From contig CAJKRG010000052.1 of NCBI GenBank assembly GCA_905202215.1, forward strand, positions 1 to 22,305: DNA of 22,305 nt, given 5' to 3'. Under the pieces are notes generated by a model. It was not told where the DNA came from. It ran no database searches and saw only the letters and a list, made by a program, of their open reading frames with translations. The position numbers were made by a program, and so were the translations under genes. Source of the DNA: an uncultured Porphyromonadaceae bacterium (lineage in GTDB: Bacteria; Bacteroidota; Bacteroidia; Bacteroidales; Muribaculaceae). This document shows, in pieces, positions 15,431 to 22,305 of this stretch. Each line of letters begins with the position of its first letter. Within the stretch, counting starts at the first letter, position 1.

Positions 15431-16243
15431 TCAGAGCTTGATGGACTCGGGGTCGATGTTGGCTGCTTCGATATCTTTGAAGTAGCGGTATGTGCCGACC
15501 TTGAGTTCGTCGCAGGCTGCCTCGTCGGCTACGATGATGGCTTTGGGGTGCATCTGGAGTGCGGAGATTGTCCACATCTGGCTTATGCCGCCTTCGACAC
15601 CGTGCTTGAGTGCGCGGGCCTTGTTGTGTCCGTTGACGAGCAGGAGGACGCTGCGGGCCGCCATGACGGTGCCTACGCCTACGGTGAGGGCAGTCTTGGG
15701 TACGAGATCGACATTGCCTTCGAAGAAGCGCGAGTTGGCGATGATGGTGTCCTGGGTAAGGGTCTTCATGCGGGTGCGCGATGTGAGGCTCGATCCGGGT
15801 TCGTTGAACGCTATATGGCCGTCGGGGCCTACTCCGCCCATGAAGAGGTCGACACCGCCATAAGATGCTATTTTCTCCTCGAACTGACGGCACTCGGCTT
15901 CAGGATCCTCGGCGTTACCGTTGAGTATATTGACGTTTTCACGGGGTATGTCGATGTGGCTGAAGAAGTTGTTCCACATGAAGGAGTAATAGCTCTCGGG
16001 GTGTTCCTTGGGGAGGTTGACATACTCGTCCATGTTGAATGTCACAACGTTCTTGAACGATACCTTTCCCTGCTTGTAAAGCTCGATGAGAGCTCGGTAC
16101 ATGCCGAGGGGCGAACTGCCGGTGGGGCAGCCGAGCACGAAAGGATGTTCGGGTGTGGGATTGGCGGCGTTGATACGGGAAGCCACATAATTTGCGGCCC
16201 ACTGCGACATGTTGTCGTAGTTTTCTTCGATGATAAGTCTCAT
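15431..16243 (-). CDS. nagB: Glucosamine-6-phosphate deaminase
   Basis: Converts glucosamine-6-phosphate to fructose-6-phosphate and ammonia, feeding amino sugars into glycolysis in the cytoplasm. The 270-residue product is full length and key residues fall at the E. coli positions: D72 (FNMDEYV), D141, H143 and E148 (GPDGHIAFNEPGSSL). The N-terminal phosphate-binding loop CPTGSSPLG is present at 39-47. It lies 33 nt after the outer-membrane barrel gene with no promoter in between, so the two are probably co-transcribed. The terminator hairpin at 15377-15408 follows. No nagA or NagC-type operator is in view. Confidence 0.98.
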   Translation of the reverse strand: MRLIIEENYDNMSQWAANYVASRINAANPTPEHPFVLGCPTGSSPLGMYRALIELYKQGKVSFKNVVTFNMDEYVNLPKEHPESYYSFMWNNFFSHIDIPRENVNILNGNAEDPEAECRQFEEKIASYGGVDLFMGGVGPDGHIAFNEPGSSLTSRTRMKTLTQDTIIANSRFFEGNVDLVPKTALTVGVGTVMAARSVLLLVNGHNKARALKHGVEGGISQMWTISALQMHPKAIIVADEAACDELKVGTYRYFKDIEAANIDPESIKL

Positions 16244-16276
16244 GTGTAGGGATTGATAATAATTAGTTATGAGGGT

Positions 16277-16915
16277 TTAGAACAGCCATGCGGCCGTAAT
16301 TGTCCAGTAATTGTTCTTGCCGTCGATGGGCTGTGCGCCGTTGTAGCCCGAAAGGGTTTCGACGGTTTTTGTCATTCCCAGGCCGTAGGATGCAGCTACC
16401 TGCAGATGCGATATAAGCTCTACGCCGACACCGAAATTCCAGGCGATATCGAATTTCTTGTTCTTGTACATGTCGGTGATGGCGGTCTTTGAAGTCAGGA
16501 AAGAGAAACTCGGACCGGTGAAGAGATAAGGAGTGAATACCTTTCCGATGAGAGGCATGCCGATCTTATATTTGAAGTTGAGGGGTATCTCGATATAGTC
16601 GCGGTTTTTGAGGCGCGACGAGTTGAGGGCCGCATTGTCGGCGGTTTCGCCGTTGTTGGTTACGGTGCTCTCGCTTACGCGGTGTACGTACATCACCGAG
16701 AGATCGAATCCGACGTTTACTACAGGAACATTGAATTCCATCTGTAAACCGCCGGTGAATCCGGCACGGTTGTCGTTGTCGAATACGCTTTTATTGAGGC
16801 GCATGGAGTTTACCTCAGTACCCAGACGCGGGCCGAAACGGAACTGAGCCGAAGCCGGAACTGCCGCTGTAAGGATAATTGCCGCGACGGCGATAATGGT
16901 CTTCAATATTTTCAT
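16277..16915 (-). CDS. Outer-membrane beta-barrel protein
   Basis: A 212-residue protein with a classic signal peptide (1-23, ending ASA before QFRFG) and alternating-hydrophobicity strands typical of the OMP_b-brl (PF13505/PF13568) family: RAGFTGGLQMEFNV, NVGFDLSVMYV, DYIEIPLNFKYKIG, FTPYLFTGPSFSFL, FDIAWNFGVGVEL, LQVAASYGLGM, NYWTITAAWLF. It ends in Phe, the usual recognition residue for the BAM complex. Eight strands are likely. Bacteroidetes encode many such barrels, mostly of unknown role. First gene of a two-gene unit with nagB. Confidence 0.9.
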   Translation of the reverse strand: MKILKTIIAVAAIILTAAVPASAQFRFGPRLGTEVNSMRLNKSVFDNDNRAGFTGGLQMEFNVPVVNVGFDLSVMYVHRVSESTVTNNGETADNAALNSSRLKNRDYIEIPLNFKYKIGMPLIGKVFTPYLFTGPSFSFLTSKTAITDMYKNKKFDIAWNFGVGVELISHLQVAASYGLGMTKTVETLSGYNGAQPIDGKNNYWTITAAWLF

Positions 16916-16977
16916 CGTGTATGTTAAATGGTTGATTCCTTTTCTCTTATATGTGGCGAATTTGCGATTGCACGGCG

Positions 16978-17011
16978 CAAAGTTACTATTTTTAATTATA
17001 AAACAGACAAA
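16978..17011 (-). promoter_or_regulatory. Promoter of the outer-membrane barrel-nagB unit
   Basis: Minus strand TAACTTTG (16985-16978) is a full -7 match. A TTTG at 17011-17008 gives a 22-nt spacer, slightly longer than usual. The leader would be about 55 nt. It sits back-to-back with the DUF59 promoter in a 128-bp divergent region. Confidence 0.6.
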
Positions 17012-17028
17012 TTACACGGAAAAATTCA

Positions 17029-17036
17029 TAATTTTG
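17029..17036 (+). promoter_or_regulatory. -7 promoter element of the DUF59-lpxH operon
   Basis: TAATTTTG matches TAnnTTTG and ends only 7 nt before the ATG at 17044, so transcription is expected to begin at or within 1-2 nt of the start codon. No -33 TTG is visible. Confidence 0.55.
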
Positions 17037-17043
17037 CAGCAAT

Positions 17044-17364
17044 ATGACACCTGAAGAACGATTGAAACTTGAAGAGAAGGTCATAGACATGCTCCGCACC
17101 GTCTATGACCCTGAAATACCTGTCGATATCTATAGCCTGGGGCTTGTTTATAAAATCGATATCGACGATTCGGGCAATCTGACTGTCGATATGACTCTGA
17201 CAGCACCCAACTGTCCGATGGCCGACTTCATAATGGAAGACGTGCGCATGAAGCTTGAGTCGATAGACGGCATAGAGTCTGTGACGGTCAGCATTGTGTT
17301 TGAACCGGAATGGACGCAGGACATGATGAGCGAGGAAGCCAAACTCGAACTGGGGCTGCTATGA
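17044..17364 (+). CDS. MIP18/DUF59 family Fe-S cluster assembly factor (SufT-like)
   Basis: A 106-residue cytoplasmic protein of the DUF59 (PF01883) family, whose members help mature Fe-S proteins. The core DPEIPVDIYSLGLVY (22-36) and the later TLTAPNCPMADFI (51-63) with conserved Cys57 are present; length is as expected. The mRNA is likely leaderless or nearly so, given a -7 element ending 7 nt before the ATG. Its stop overlaps the lpxH start by 4 nt (ATGA), so the pair is translationally coupled. The link to lpxH may be only operon convenience. Confidence 0.9.
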   Translation: MTPEERLKLEEKVIDMLRTVYDPEIPVDIYSLGLVYKIDIDDSGNLTVDMTLTAPNCPMADFIMEDVRMKLESIDGIESVTVSIVFEPEWTQDMMSEEAKLELGLL

Positions 17365-18116
17365 GCGGCCGCACGCTCACATATTTTCTGAGCGACGCCC
17401 ATCTGGGGGCCGCCTATATCGCCGATCCCAAGGCTCACGAAGGCGCGTTAGTGTCTTTCCTGCAGTCGATAGAGCCTACCGCCAGGACCGTCTATCTGCT
17501 CGGCGATATTCTCGACTACTGGTTCGAATACCGCACGGTCGTGCCGCGTGGCTATGTGCGTTTTTTCGGACAACTCGCCCGTATGGCCGATGCCGGCATA
17601 CGGATTGTGTGGTTTACCGGCAACCACGACATATGGCTTTTCGACTATCTGCGCGACGAGATCGGCATAGAGATCGCTGACCCCAAAGGAGGCGGAATGA
17701 AAACCGATATCGACGGAGTACGCTTTTTTCTCGGGCATGGAGATGATCTTGGCCGACAGCCCCGCGGATACCGAATGCTTCGCCGAACTTTCCGCTGTCG
17801 TTTCCTTCAGAAACTTTACTCAGGCATTCATCCGCGATGGACTCTGCCGTTCGCCCATGGCTGGAGCTCGCACAGCCGCAAGGCCGCACCCCCCGAACCG
17901 AGGCTTGAGGGCCGTGCCCGCGCCGCGCTCGAAGTGGCGTGCCGTGAGCTGGCCTCGTCAGATCCCGAACTGCGCTATATCGTGATCGGACATCACCATG
18001 TGGCTGTCGACGAACCTGTGACCGGCGCGTGCCGCCTTGTCATCCTCGGCGACTGGATCAAGCACCGTACTTACGCCGTTTTCGACGGATCCGACCTCAG
18101 TCTCCGCGCCTACTGA
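17361..18116 (+). CDS. lpxH: UDP-2,3-diacylglucosamine diphosphatase
   Basis: Hydrolyses UDP-2,3-diacylglucosamine to lipid X and UMP in lipid A biosynthesis, at the inner-membrane cytoplasmic face. The 251-residue product has all metal-binding motifs: SDAHLG (D12, H14), GDILDYWFEY (D49), TGNHDIW (N88, H89), LGHGDD (H126) and VIGHHHVAVDE (H211-H213). Residues about 130-175 form the basic insertion used for membrane contact (RMLRRTFRCRFLQKLYSG). I chose the ATG at 17361, which makes an ATGA overlap with the DUF59 stop. The longer frame from 17310 adds residues encoded within the DUF59 gene. The 3' end overlaps the convergent DUF3857 gene by 7 nt with no terminator between them. Confidence 0.92.
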   Translation: MSGRTLTYFLSDAHLGAAYIADPKAHEGALVSFLQSIEPTARTVYLLGDILDYWFEYRTVVPRGYVRFFGQLARMADAGIRIVWFTGNHDIWLFDYLRDEIGIEIADPKGGGMKTDIDGVRFFLGHGDDLGRQPRGYRMLRRTFRCRFLQKLYSGIHPRWTLPFAHGWSSHSRKAAPPEPRLEGRARAALEVACRELASSDPELRYIVIGHHHVAVDEPVTGACRLVILGDWIKHRTYAVFDGSDLSLRAY

Positions 18117-20269
18117 GTTTTCTTCTTCAGAAGGAGTACGGTGTCGTAGAAGGACGTTTCGGCATCATTGATTTTAAGGAAATCTTCCCAGGCTCCGATC
18201 GGAGCTTTGGAGACATTTATTTTGGTCCGTGTACGCAGGCTTATCGTGCCGTCACCGTTATCTACGGCTTCAGCGTAGAACATGCCGAGCGGATTGTTTA
18301 CCATAGTCTTGAGATTTGCAAGGGAGGCGGGATCGGCCTCGTAGCCGTCCGGTATGGTGATATTGAAGTCGTACTGACTCTGTATCGGCCCGAACAGCCA
18401 GATATCGGTCTGCCGGTTTCTGTCGGTTCCGGTCATTGGATTCTGTTTGCCCAGAAAGCGTCCGATTGATAAAATGAGGTCGTTTCCGACAGCACTGACA
18501 GTCTCCGGCATGTTTGCCGAAAGAGTCATTTTGAAATCGGGCGCATCGGGGCGCACTCCATGTGCGGTGATATCGAAATTGTCGACGTCGTATTCATCGC
18601 CGCCGTAGAGATAGTCGCTGCACAACTGGCGGACAGTCTCTTTTATTTCCTTTTCGCGCTCGACAGCGTCGTATGTGTCCGATTTATATCGTTTCCCGGC
18701 GGGAATGCCAAGATAATCCTCGATTTCAGACGCCCATTTCACGCGGTCGACAAGATCGGAGGTGATCTCCTTGGTAATTCCTGAGAATGTAAGGTCGTAT
18801 CTGGTATCGAGACTGTTGTCGTCTTTCACTGTCATATTGCATTTCACGGTCATGCGGCTTTTGTGGGACGGTGTAGTCTGCGATACGAAAACGGTTGGCA
18901 TCTTGAATTGCAGAAGATTCTCGCGATCCTGTATGTATGCACCTCCTCTTTCACCCTGATATGCGGCAGGCAGCTCACCGGCCGGGTGGAGCAGGGCAGA
19001 ACGTTCGAGATAATATTTGCCGTCGGCGAAAATCCCGAAATCAGGCTGGCGCCAGTTTATGATTTTTTCAGTAGGCACATCGTAGCGTGAATTAAGAAAA
19101 CCTACGCCGACAGAATCAGCCCAGCCCTGTTTTCTTGCAAGGTCGGCAAACATGACGGCTACCCAATAGTCGCTTGCCCGGTCTTTCTTGTCGAAAGTAT
19201 TGGTATATACAGCGGCAGTCCAGGCCGTCTTCAGGATTTCCTCGCGAGATGCTTCAGGATGTGTCTTTATGTACTCTTTCATTATGCGTCTTACATCGCC
19301 GGGAAGGTGATGCTGTCCGTAGTCGGACTTTGCCAGTGTAAGCGCTATGTCGCGATATACCGAACCTATAGGAAGATTGCCGTTGATACCTCCACTTCGG
19401 AGGGTGTAGGGGTAAAAACGCAGGGTGGATGTGTTGTTGACGGTATAGATGGTGTAGAAAGGTACTTCACGGGCTTTCATGATGAAGCGCTTGTCGGTGA
19501 GTACCGGCAGATTATATCTGTGAAGGTGGAGGTAGTTGTATTTATCGTCGGAGGAGTGCTCGAAGTCCGGTGCTCCGTTAAATGCACGGTATTCAATTGT
19601 CAGGTTGGGCGAAAAGCGGCATTCGACTATGGATTCCATAATGGGGTAGTCGCTTATAAGGCTGATTCTGACAGGGCTGGGATCGAATTCCTGTACTTCG
19701 TCCTCGTCATATGAGAAATAGTCGAGAACATCGCCGGGTTCGAGACCGGGGATGTCTATCTTCCTTTTTATTGCATTCTTTTCCTTGTCTTTCTTCCCTT
19801 CTGTGACGGCGAAGGCCTCGCTGAGATCGACATCGGTTACGGTGCCGTCGGGTTTGTATACGCGGGCGCCGAATGCATTGTCGGCTTTCATGAAGGTATA
19901 ATGACCTGCTTTGGCCCGTTCGCTTTCTCCGAACTCATGCTGCGAAAATTCCTGAACGCCATTGGCATCGAGCAGTTTGACCATTACACGCGTAAATATT
20001 TTCCGTCGTGTAAAGGTCTTGTCTCCCCCAAGGTTGGATATTCTTTCGTAGTCGGCGTTGAGAGACTGATATTTCATCAGAATCACAGCGGAGTTGCCTT
20101 CGGCTATGGAATCGGGTACTTCCTTGTTGGCGTCGAAATATTCCGGATGGGTTTTCCATACCCGTTCGGCCGCTTTCCTGAAAAATTTCATATCGGCAGC
20201 TGTGGCTGAAACAGCGATCAGCGCGACGGCAATGCACAGCAGTGTCTTGAAAGCTTTCATGATGGTCAT
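18110..20269 (-). CDS. Secreted DUF3857-type protein with a degenerate transglutaminase domain
   Basis: A 719-residue exported protein with a signal peptide (about 1-25, MTIMKAFKTLLCIAVALIAV then SATAA). Residues about 55-270 fit DUF3857: a beta-rich region with SLNADYERISNLGG, YKPDGTVTDVDLSEAFAV and IPGLEPGDVLDYFSYDED. Residues about 320-440 follow the transglutaminase-like layout (EILKTAWTAAVYTNTF..., DGKYYLERSALLHPAGELP), but the expected Cys block reads RASDYWVAVMFADLARKQGW (365-383) with no Cys, and the Asp position reads LERS. So it looks like a pseudoenzyme. The C-terminal part (about 470-719) is beta-rich. The ATG at 20269 overlaps the upstream paralogue's stop as ATGA; a second ATG at 20260 is possible. 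The 3' end overlaps lpxH stop codons by 7 nt. Confidence 0.85.
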   Translation of the reverse strand: MTIMKAFKTLLCIAVALIAVSATAADMKFFRKAAERVWKTHPEYFDANKEVPDSIAEGNSAVILMKYQSLNADYERISNLGGDKTFTRRKIFTRVMVKLLDANGVQEFSQHEFGESERAKAGHYTFMKADNAFGARVYKPDGTVTDVDLSEAFAVTEGKKDKEKNAIKRKIDIPGLEPGDVLDYFSYDEDEVQEFDPSPVRISLISDYPIMESIVECRFSPNLTIEYRAFNGAPDFEHSSDDKYNYLHLHRYNLPVLTDKRFIMKAREVPFYTIYTVNNTSTLRFYPYTLRSGGINGNLPIGSVYRDIALTLAKSDYGQHHLPGDVRRIMKEYIKTHPEASREEILKTAWTAAVYTNTFDKKDRASDYWVAVMFADLARKQGWADSVGVGFLNSRYDVPTEKIINWRQPDFGIFADGKYYLERSALLHPAGELPAAYQGERGGAYIQDRENLLQFKMPTVFVSQTTPSHKSRMTVKCNMTVKDDNSLDTRYDLTFSGITKEITSDLVDRVKWASEIEDYLGIPAGKRYKSDTYDAVEREKEIKETVRQLCSDYLYGGDEYDVDNFDITAHGVRPDAPDFKMTLSANMPETVSAVGNDLILSIGRFLGKQNPMTGTDRNRQTDIWLFGPIQSQYDFNITIPDGYEADPASLANLKTMVNNPLGMFYAEAVDNGDGTISLRTRTKINVSKAPIGAWEDFLKINDAETSFYDTVLLLKKKTQ

Positions 20270-22089
20270 TGTTTTATGAGGGCAATTCTGGTATCGGAGG
20301 CGCGCATAAGGGCGCGTACCGATTGATTGCGTTCGTTGATTGATTCGAGAGGTATATAGTATTGCGCCGGTTCGTACATGGCACGGCAGCGTAGTGTTCC
20401 GTTTTCGAAACTGTAGCTGATATAGCCGCGTATCCAGCGGTCGTCGATTGTGAATGGATCGGGGAGCTGTTCGGGACTATAACCGTCGGGAAGCTGCACC
20501 GTATAGTCGTAGACCGAGGTGCATACAGGGGAGTGGACGTAATCGCGGCGGCGTTCCTTCGTATTGACGGTTTCGAGATAGAGGCTGCGTATCGGTTTGA
20601 GGTCGAGGAGTATCTTTTCGCCGAGGAGTGCAGCCGAGTTGTTTTCTGATATGTCGGCGCTTATTGTCATGACCGGCGAGCCGTAGGGTGCCGTCAGCCG
20701 TGTATTTGCCACCGTTACGTTCTTCTTGGGGTATCTCAGATAGCGTTCGAGAAAATTCATGTGGTCTTTCGGCGACATACTCAGGAGAGTCTGCATGAGC
20801 GACATATGGATTACGCCGCCGGCGTGACGCTCGATGGTGCCGGTTAGGGCTGTGCCGTCGATCCGGTATCTTGCAAAAAGGCTGTCGGTATCGGCTTCGC
20901 GGCATACGTCGGGCACATGGGTGAGGATGGGGCGTGCGCCGTTCTCGATCATGACCGAACGGTGTCTCAGCCATGGGGGAATATAGCCGGCGGGGCAGCC
21001 GGCGGTCGTGCCGTCGATATATATTATGGAATCGCCATGTATTGCTGCGGCAATCATGTGGTTGCCCGAAGACATAGCCGGAAAATCTTCCCAGCCGGTG
21101 GGTATATGGCCTTCAGTACCTATCCATACGAGCCGTGCGTCGATACCGTTGTTTTTCAGTAAGGCTTTTATGAGATTGGCGGAGCCTTTGCAGTCGCCTG
21201 CCTTGCGCGCGAGGACATCGGAAGCGGTTGCCGGACGCTGTCCGTATTCTCCATGTTCGATGGCGAGATAGCGAATGTTGCGACGTACCCATGCGGCGGT
21301 GCTGTCGATCAGGGCGATGTCGCCGTCGGCACTGGAGCGGAGGGTGGCTGCGAGCGCGGTCAGGTCGGCGCTGTATTCCTCGTCGGTGTTGACAAACGAG
21401 GAGAGATGAGCATAGACTTCGGCCGGGTCGGCGAAATAGCCTCCTATGAAAATCTGAGGCTCTGACACGGCCGGACGTGGAGCTCCCGGTTCTTTCTCAA
21501 GCGGAGGCAATCCGGTACATGTTACGGTGTAGTCGATTGCGCCGTTCGGAAGAGTATCGGCCCGGAGGGTCATTCCTTCGCGGAAACGGTAGGGTCTTAT
21601 ATATATTCTATCGGCAAGCGCGGACGGCACTTTCACCACTGTTGTCGAGTTGACTATATGATAAGGCGACCAGAAACTAAGCGAACAGAACTGTTCGGGG
21701 GACTTGAATGTCCTCTCGAACACCGCTTTGGTTTTCTTCCCCTGTTTCAGGGGAACACGCATATAGCATATACGGGTGCCGTCGTAAAATATAAGATCGT
21801 CTTCGGATGTCCGATAATAGGGCGTGGCTCCGGGAGCCGAGGCTTTGTCGATGCTTGTGCTTTCGTCGTAGACGGCAAATACATCGGCGTAGTCATCGGC
21901 GCGCTGAGCGAGAAATGTGGTCGTTTCCGACGATTTAACGCCTGTCATCACCCCTTTCTTTTCAGTGATGGTGTAGACGTTGGTTTCCGATTCGATGACT
22001 ACATTGTCATTGGATGCATGGAGCGCTGTCGAAGAAAAAAATATAGACAGACCCGCAAAAATAAGGTGAGAGATAGAATTTTTGATAAT
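20266..22089 (-). CDS. Secreted DUF3857/transglutaminase-like protein with a non-standard start
   Basis: A likely 607-residue exported protein. The transglutaminase core is intact: Cys300 in ARKAGDCKGSANLIKALL, His344 in SSGNHMIAAA, Asp359 in IIYIDGTTAG. DUF3857-like beta sequence lies before it and a DUF3858-like tail after it. The best standard start in frame is GTG at 21951, but the 46 codons before it read a signal peptide: IIKNSISHLIFAGLSIF, then FSSTALHA, then SNDNVVIESETN. In that stretch no ATG, GTG or TTG precedes them back to an in-frame TGA near 22110. I annotate from the ATT at 22089; ATC at 22086 would give KNSISHL directly after the initiator. An ATG at 22126 is out of frame. 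Possible causes are an AUU/AUC start, a lost ATG or an assembly error. No convincing promoter is seen. Paralogue of the gene below it; ATGA overlap at its stop. Confidence 0.82.
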   Translation of the reverse strand: MIKNSISHLIFAGLSIFFSSTALHASNDNVVIESETNVYTITEKKGVMTGVKSSETTTFLAQRADDYADVFAVYDESTSIDKASAPGATPYYRTSEDDLIFYDGTRICYMRVPLKQGKKTKAVFERTFKSPEQFCSLSFWSPYHIVNSTTVVKVPSALADRIYIRPYRFREGMTLRADTLPNGAIDYTVTCTGLPPLEKEPGAPRPAVSEPQIFIGGYFADPAEVYAHLSSFVNTDEEYSADLTALAATLRSSADGDIALIDSTAAWVRRNIRYLAIEHGEYGQRPATASDVLARKAGDCKGSANLIKALLKNNGIDARLVWIGTEGHIPTGWEDFPAMSSGNHMIAAAIHGDSIIYIDGTTAGCPAGYIPPWLRHRSVMIENGARPILTHVPDVCREADTDSLFARYRIDGTALTGTIERHAGGVIHMSLMQTLLSMSPKDHMNFLERYLRYPKKNVTVANTRLTAPYGSPVMTISADISENNSAALLGEKILLDLKPIRSLYLETVNTKERRRDYVHSPVCTSVYDYTVQLPDGYSPEQLPDPFTIDDRWIRGYISYSFENGTLRCRAMYEPAQYYIPLESINERNQSVRALMRASDTRIALIKQ

Positions 22090-22187
22090 ACTGAGGTATA
22101 AAGATTGGTATCAGACAGGATTTCATGGCGAAAATAGCACATAGTTGTGGTTTTTGCAAAATAATTTGAATTTTTTTTGATTTTATG

Positions 22188-22214
22188 TCACTTTTCGTCG
22201 GGCCACGGCGTCAT
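22188..22214 (-). other. Tiny GC-rich reading frame in an AT-rich intergenic stretch
   Basis: Minus strand ATG at 22214 encodes MTPWPDEK then TGA. The same frame reads ILDY just before, up to a TAA. The stretch 22190-22223 is GC-rich and uses codons typical of local genes, while both flanks are AT-rich. It could be the C-terminal remnant of a lost gene, a leader peptide, or chance. The rest of 22090-22305 holds no gene apart from the window-end repeat. Confidence 0.25.
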
Positions 22215-22239
22215 ATAGTCGAGAATAATATTTTAATAA

Positions 22240-22295
22240 TTTAGAGGGTTTTTCATAATATCTGTTAAATCACAGGTTGGTGTATTTTTGCTTAA
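22240..22295. repeat. Right copy of a 56-bp inverted repeat bounding the window
   Basis: Inverted relative to 1-56 and matching it at 49 of 56 positions without gaps. The 29 bp at 22267-22295 are identical to the complement of 1-29. The inner edge is TTTAGAGG in both copies; the intervening 19 bp match at 12 positions. Ten further bases (22296-22305) lie beyond the comparison. Confidence 0.85.
22283..22290 (+). promoter_or_regulatory. Outward-facing -7 promoter element (TATTTTTG)
   Basis: TATTTTTG matches TAnnTTTG and points right, out of the window. It is the mirror image of the element at 6-13, with the same flanking bases. No standard -33 motif is seen, so if functional it may need an activator or another sigma factor. 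Confidence 0.45.
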
Positions 22296-22305
22296 ATTGC
22301 ACATT

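Noticed and set aside
15428..16249. A 273-residue plus-strand frame opposite nagB.
   Set aside because: It mirrors nagB almost end to end, has no recognisable motif, and runs through the nagB catalytic blocks in antisense.
22084..22126. Start of the upstream DUF3857 gene at the ATG at 22126.
   Set aside because: That frame ends at a stop after about 39 codons and is one base out of phase with the signal peptide; it would need a frameshift.
1..22305. Reading the end repeats as terminal repeats of a transposon, linear plasmid or phage.
   Set aside because: The content is housekeeping (eno, tex, lpxH, folK, nagB), there is no transposase, integrase or replication gene, and repeat similarity fades gradually instead of ending sharply.

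Overview
The window looks like chromosomal DNA of a Bacteroidales bacterium, and gene content and moderate GC would fit Muribaculaceae. The family-level guess is inference. The evidence is: Bacteroidetes-type promoters (-7 element TAnnTTTG, sometimes with a TTTG/TTG -33 element about 19-22 nt upstream), no clear Shine-Dalgarno sites, an LpxH-type lipid A enzyme, an OmpA/OmpX-like outer-membrane barrel, and secreted glycan enzymes including GH67 and GH105. No rRNA, tRNA, CRISPR array, transposase or phage gene was found. Gene-free stretches are all under 300 bp and are described where they hold something.

Layout, left to right. (1) 182-3087, plus strand: a YeiH-type transporter overlapping a ComEC/Rec2 DNA-uptake channel. 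(2) 3093-7960, minus strand: a tightly packed operon read as acyltransferase, membrane-anchored metallophosphoesterase, tex, folK, behind one recognisable promoter at 8002-8033. (3) 8105-13211, minus strand: a three-gene secreted glycan operon read as GH105, GH67 alpha-glucuronidase, then a large unrecognised protein with toroid-plus-beta-sandwich features. (4) 13360-14652, minus: enolase with its own promoter and a strong intrinsic terminator. (5) 14872-15353, plus: a 55-residue single-span membrane protein and a 100-residue GlsB/YeaQ-like membrane protein. (6) 15431-16915, minus: outer-membrane barrel followed by nagB, separated from the plus-strand pair by a shared terminator hairpin. (7) 17044-18116, plus: a MIP18/DUF59 Fe-S assembly factor overlapping lpxH. 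(8) 18110-22089, minus: two DUF3857/transglutaminase-like secreted proteins, one with an intact Cys-His-Asp triad and one that has lost it.

Most adjacent same-strand genes overlap by 1-4 nt (ATGA, GTGA or TAATG junctions) or are 1 nt apart, so translational coupling appears to be the rule. The three-gene glycan operon probably acts on exported or surface-bound uronic-acid-containing oligosaccharides; no SusC/SusD pair lies in view.

The most unusual feature is at the edges. Positions 1-56 and 22240-22295 are an inverted pair matching at 49 of 56 positions, with the outermost 29 bp identical, and each copy carries a -7-like element pointing out of the window. The next most interesting points are the unrecognised secreted protein in the uronate operon, and the DUF3857 gene whose signal peptide lies upstream of any standard start codon.
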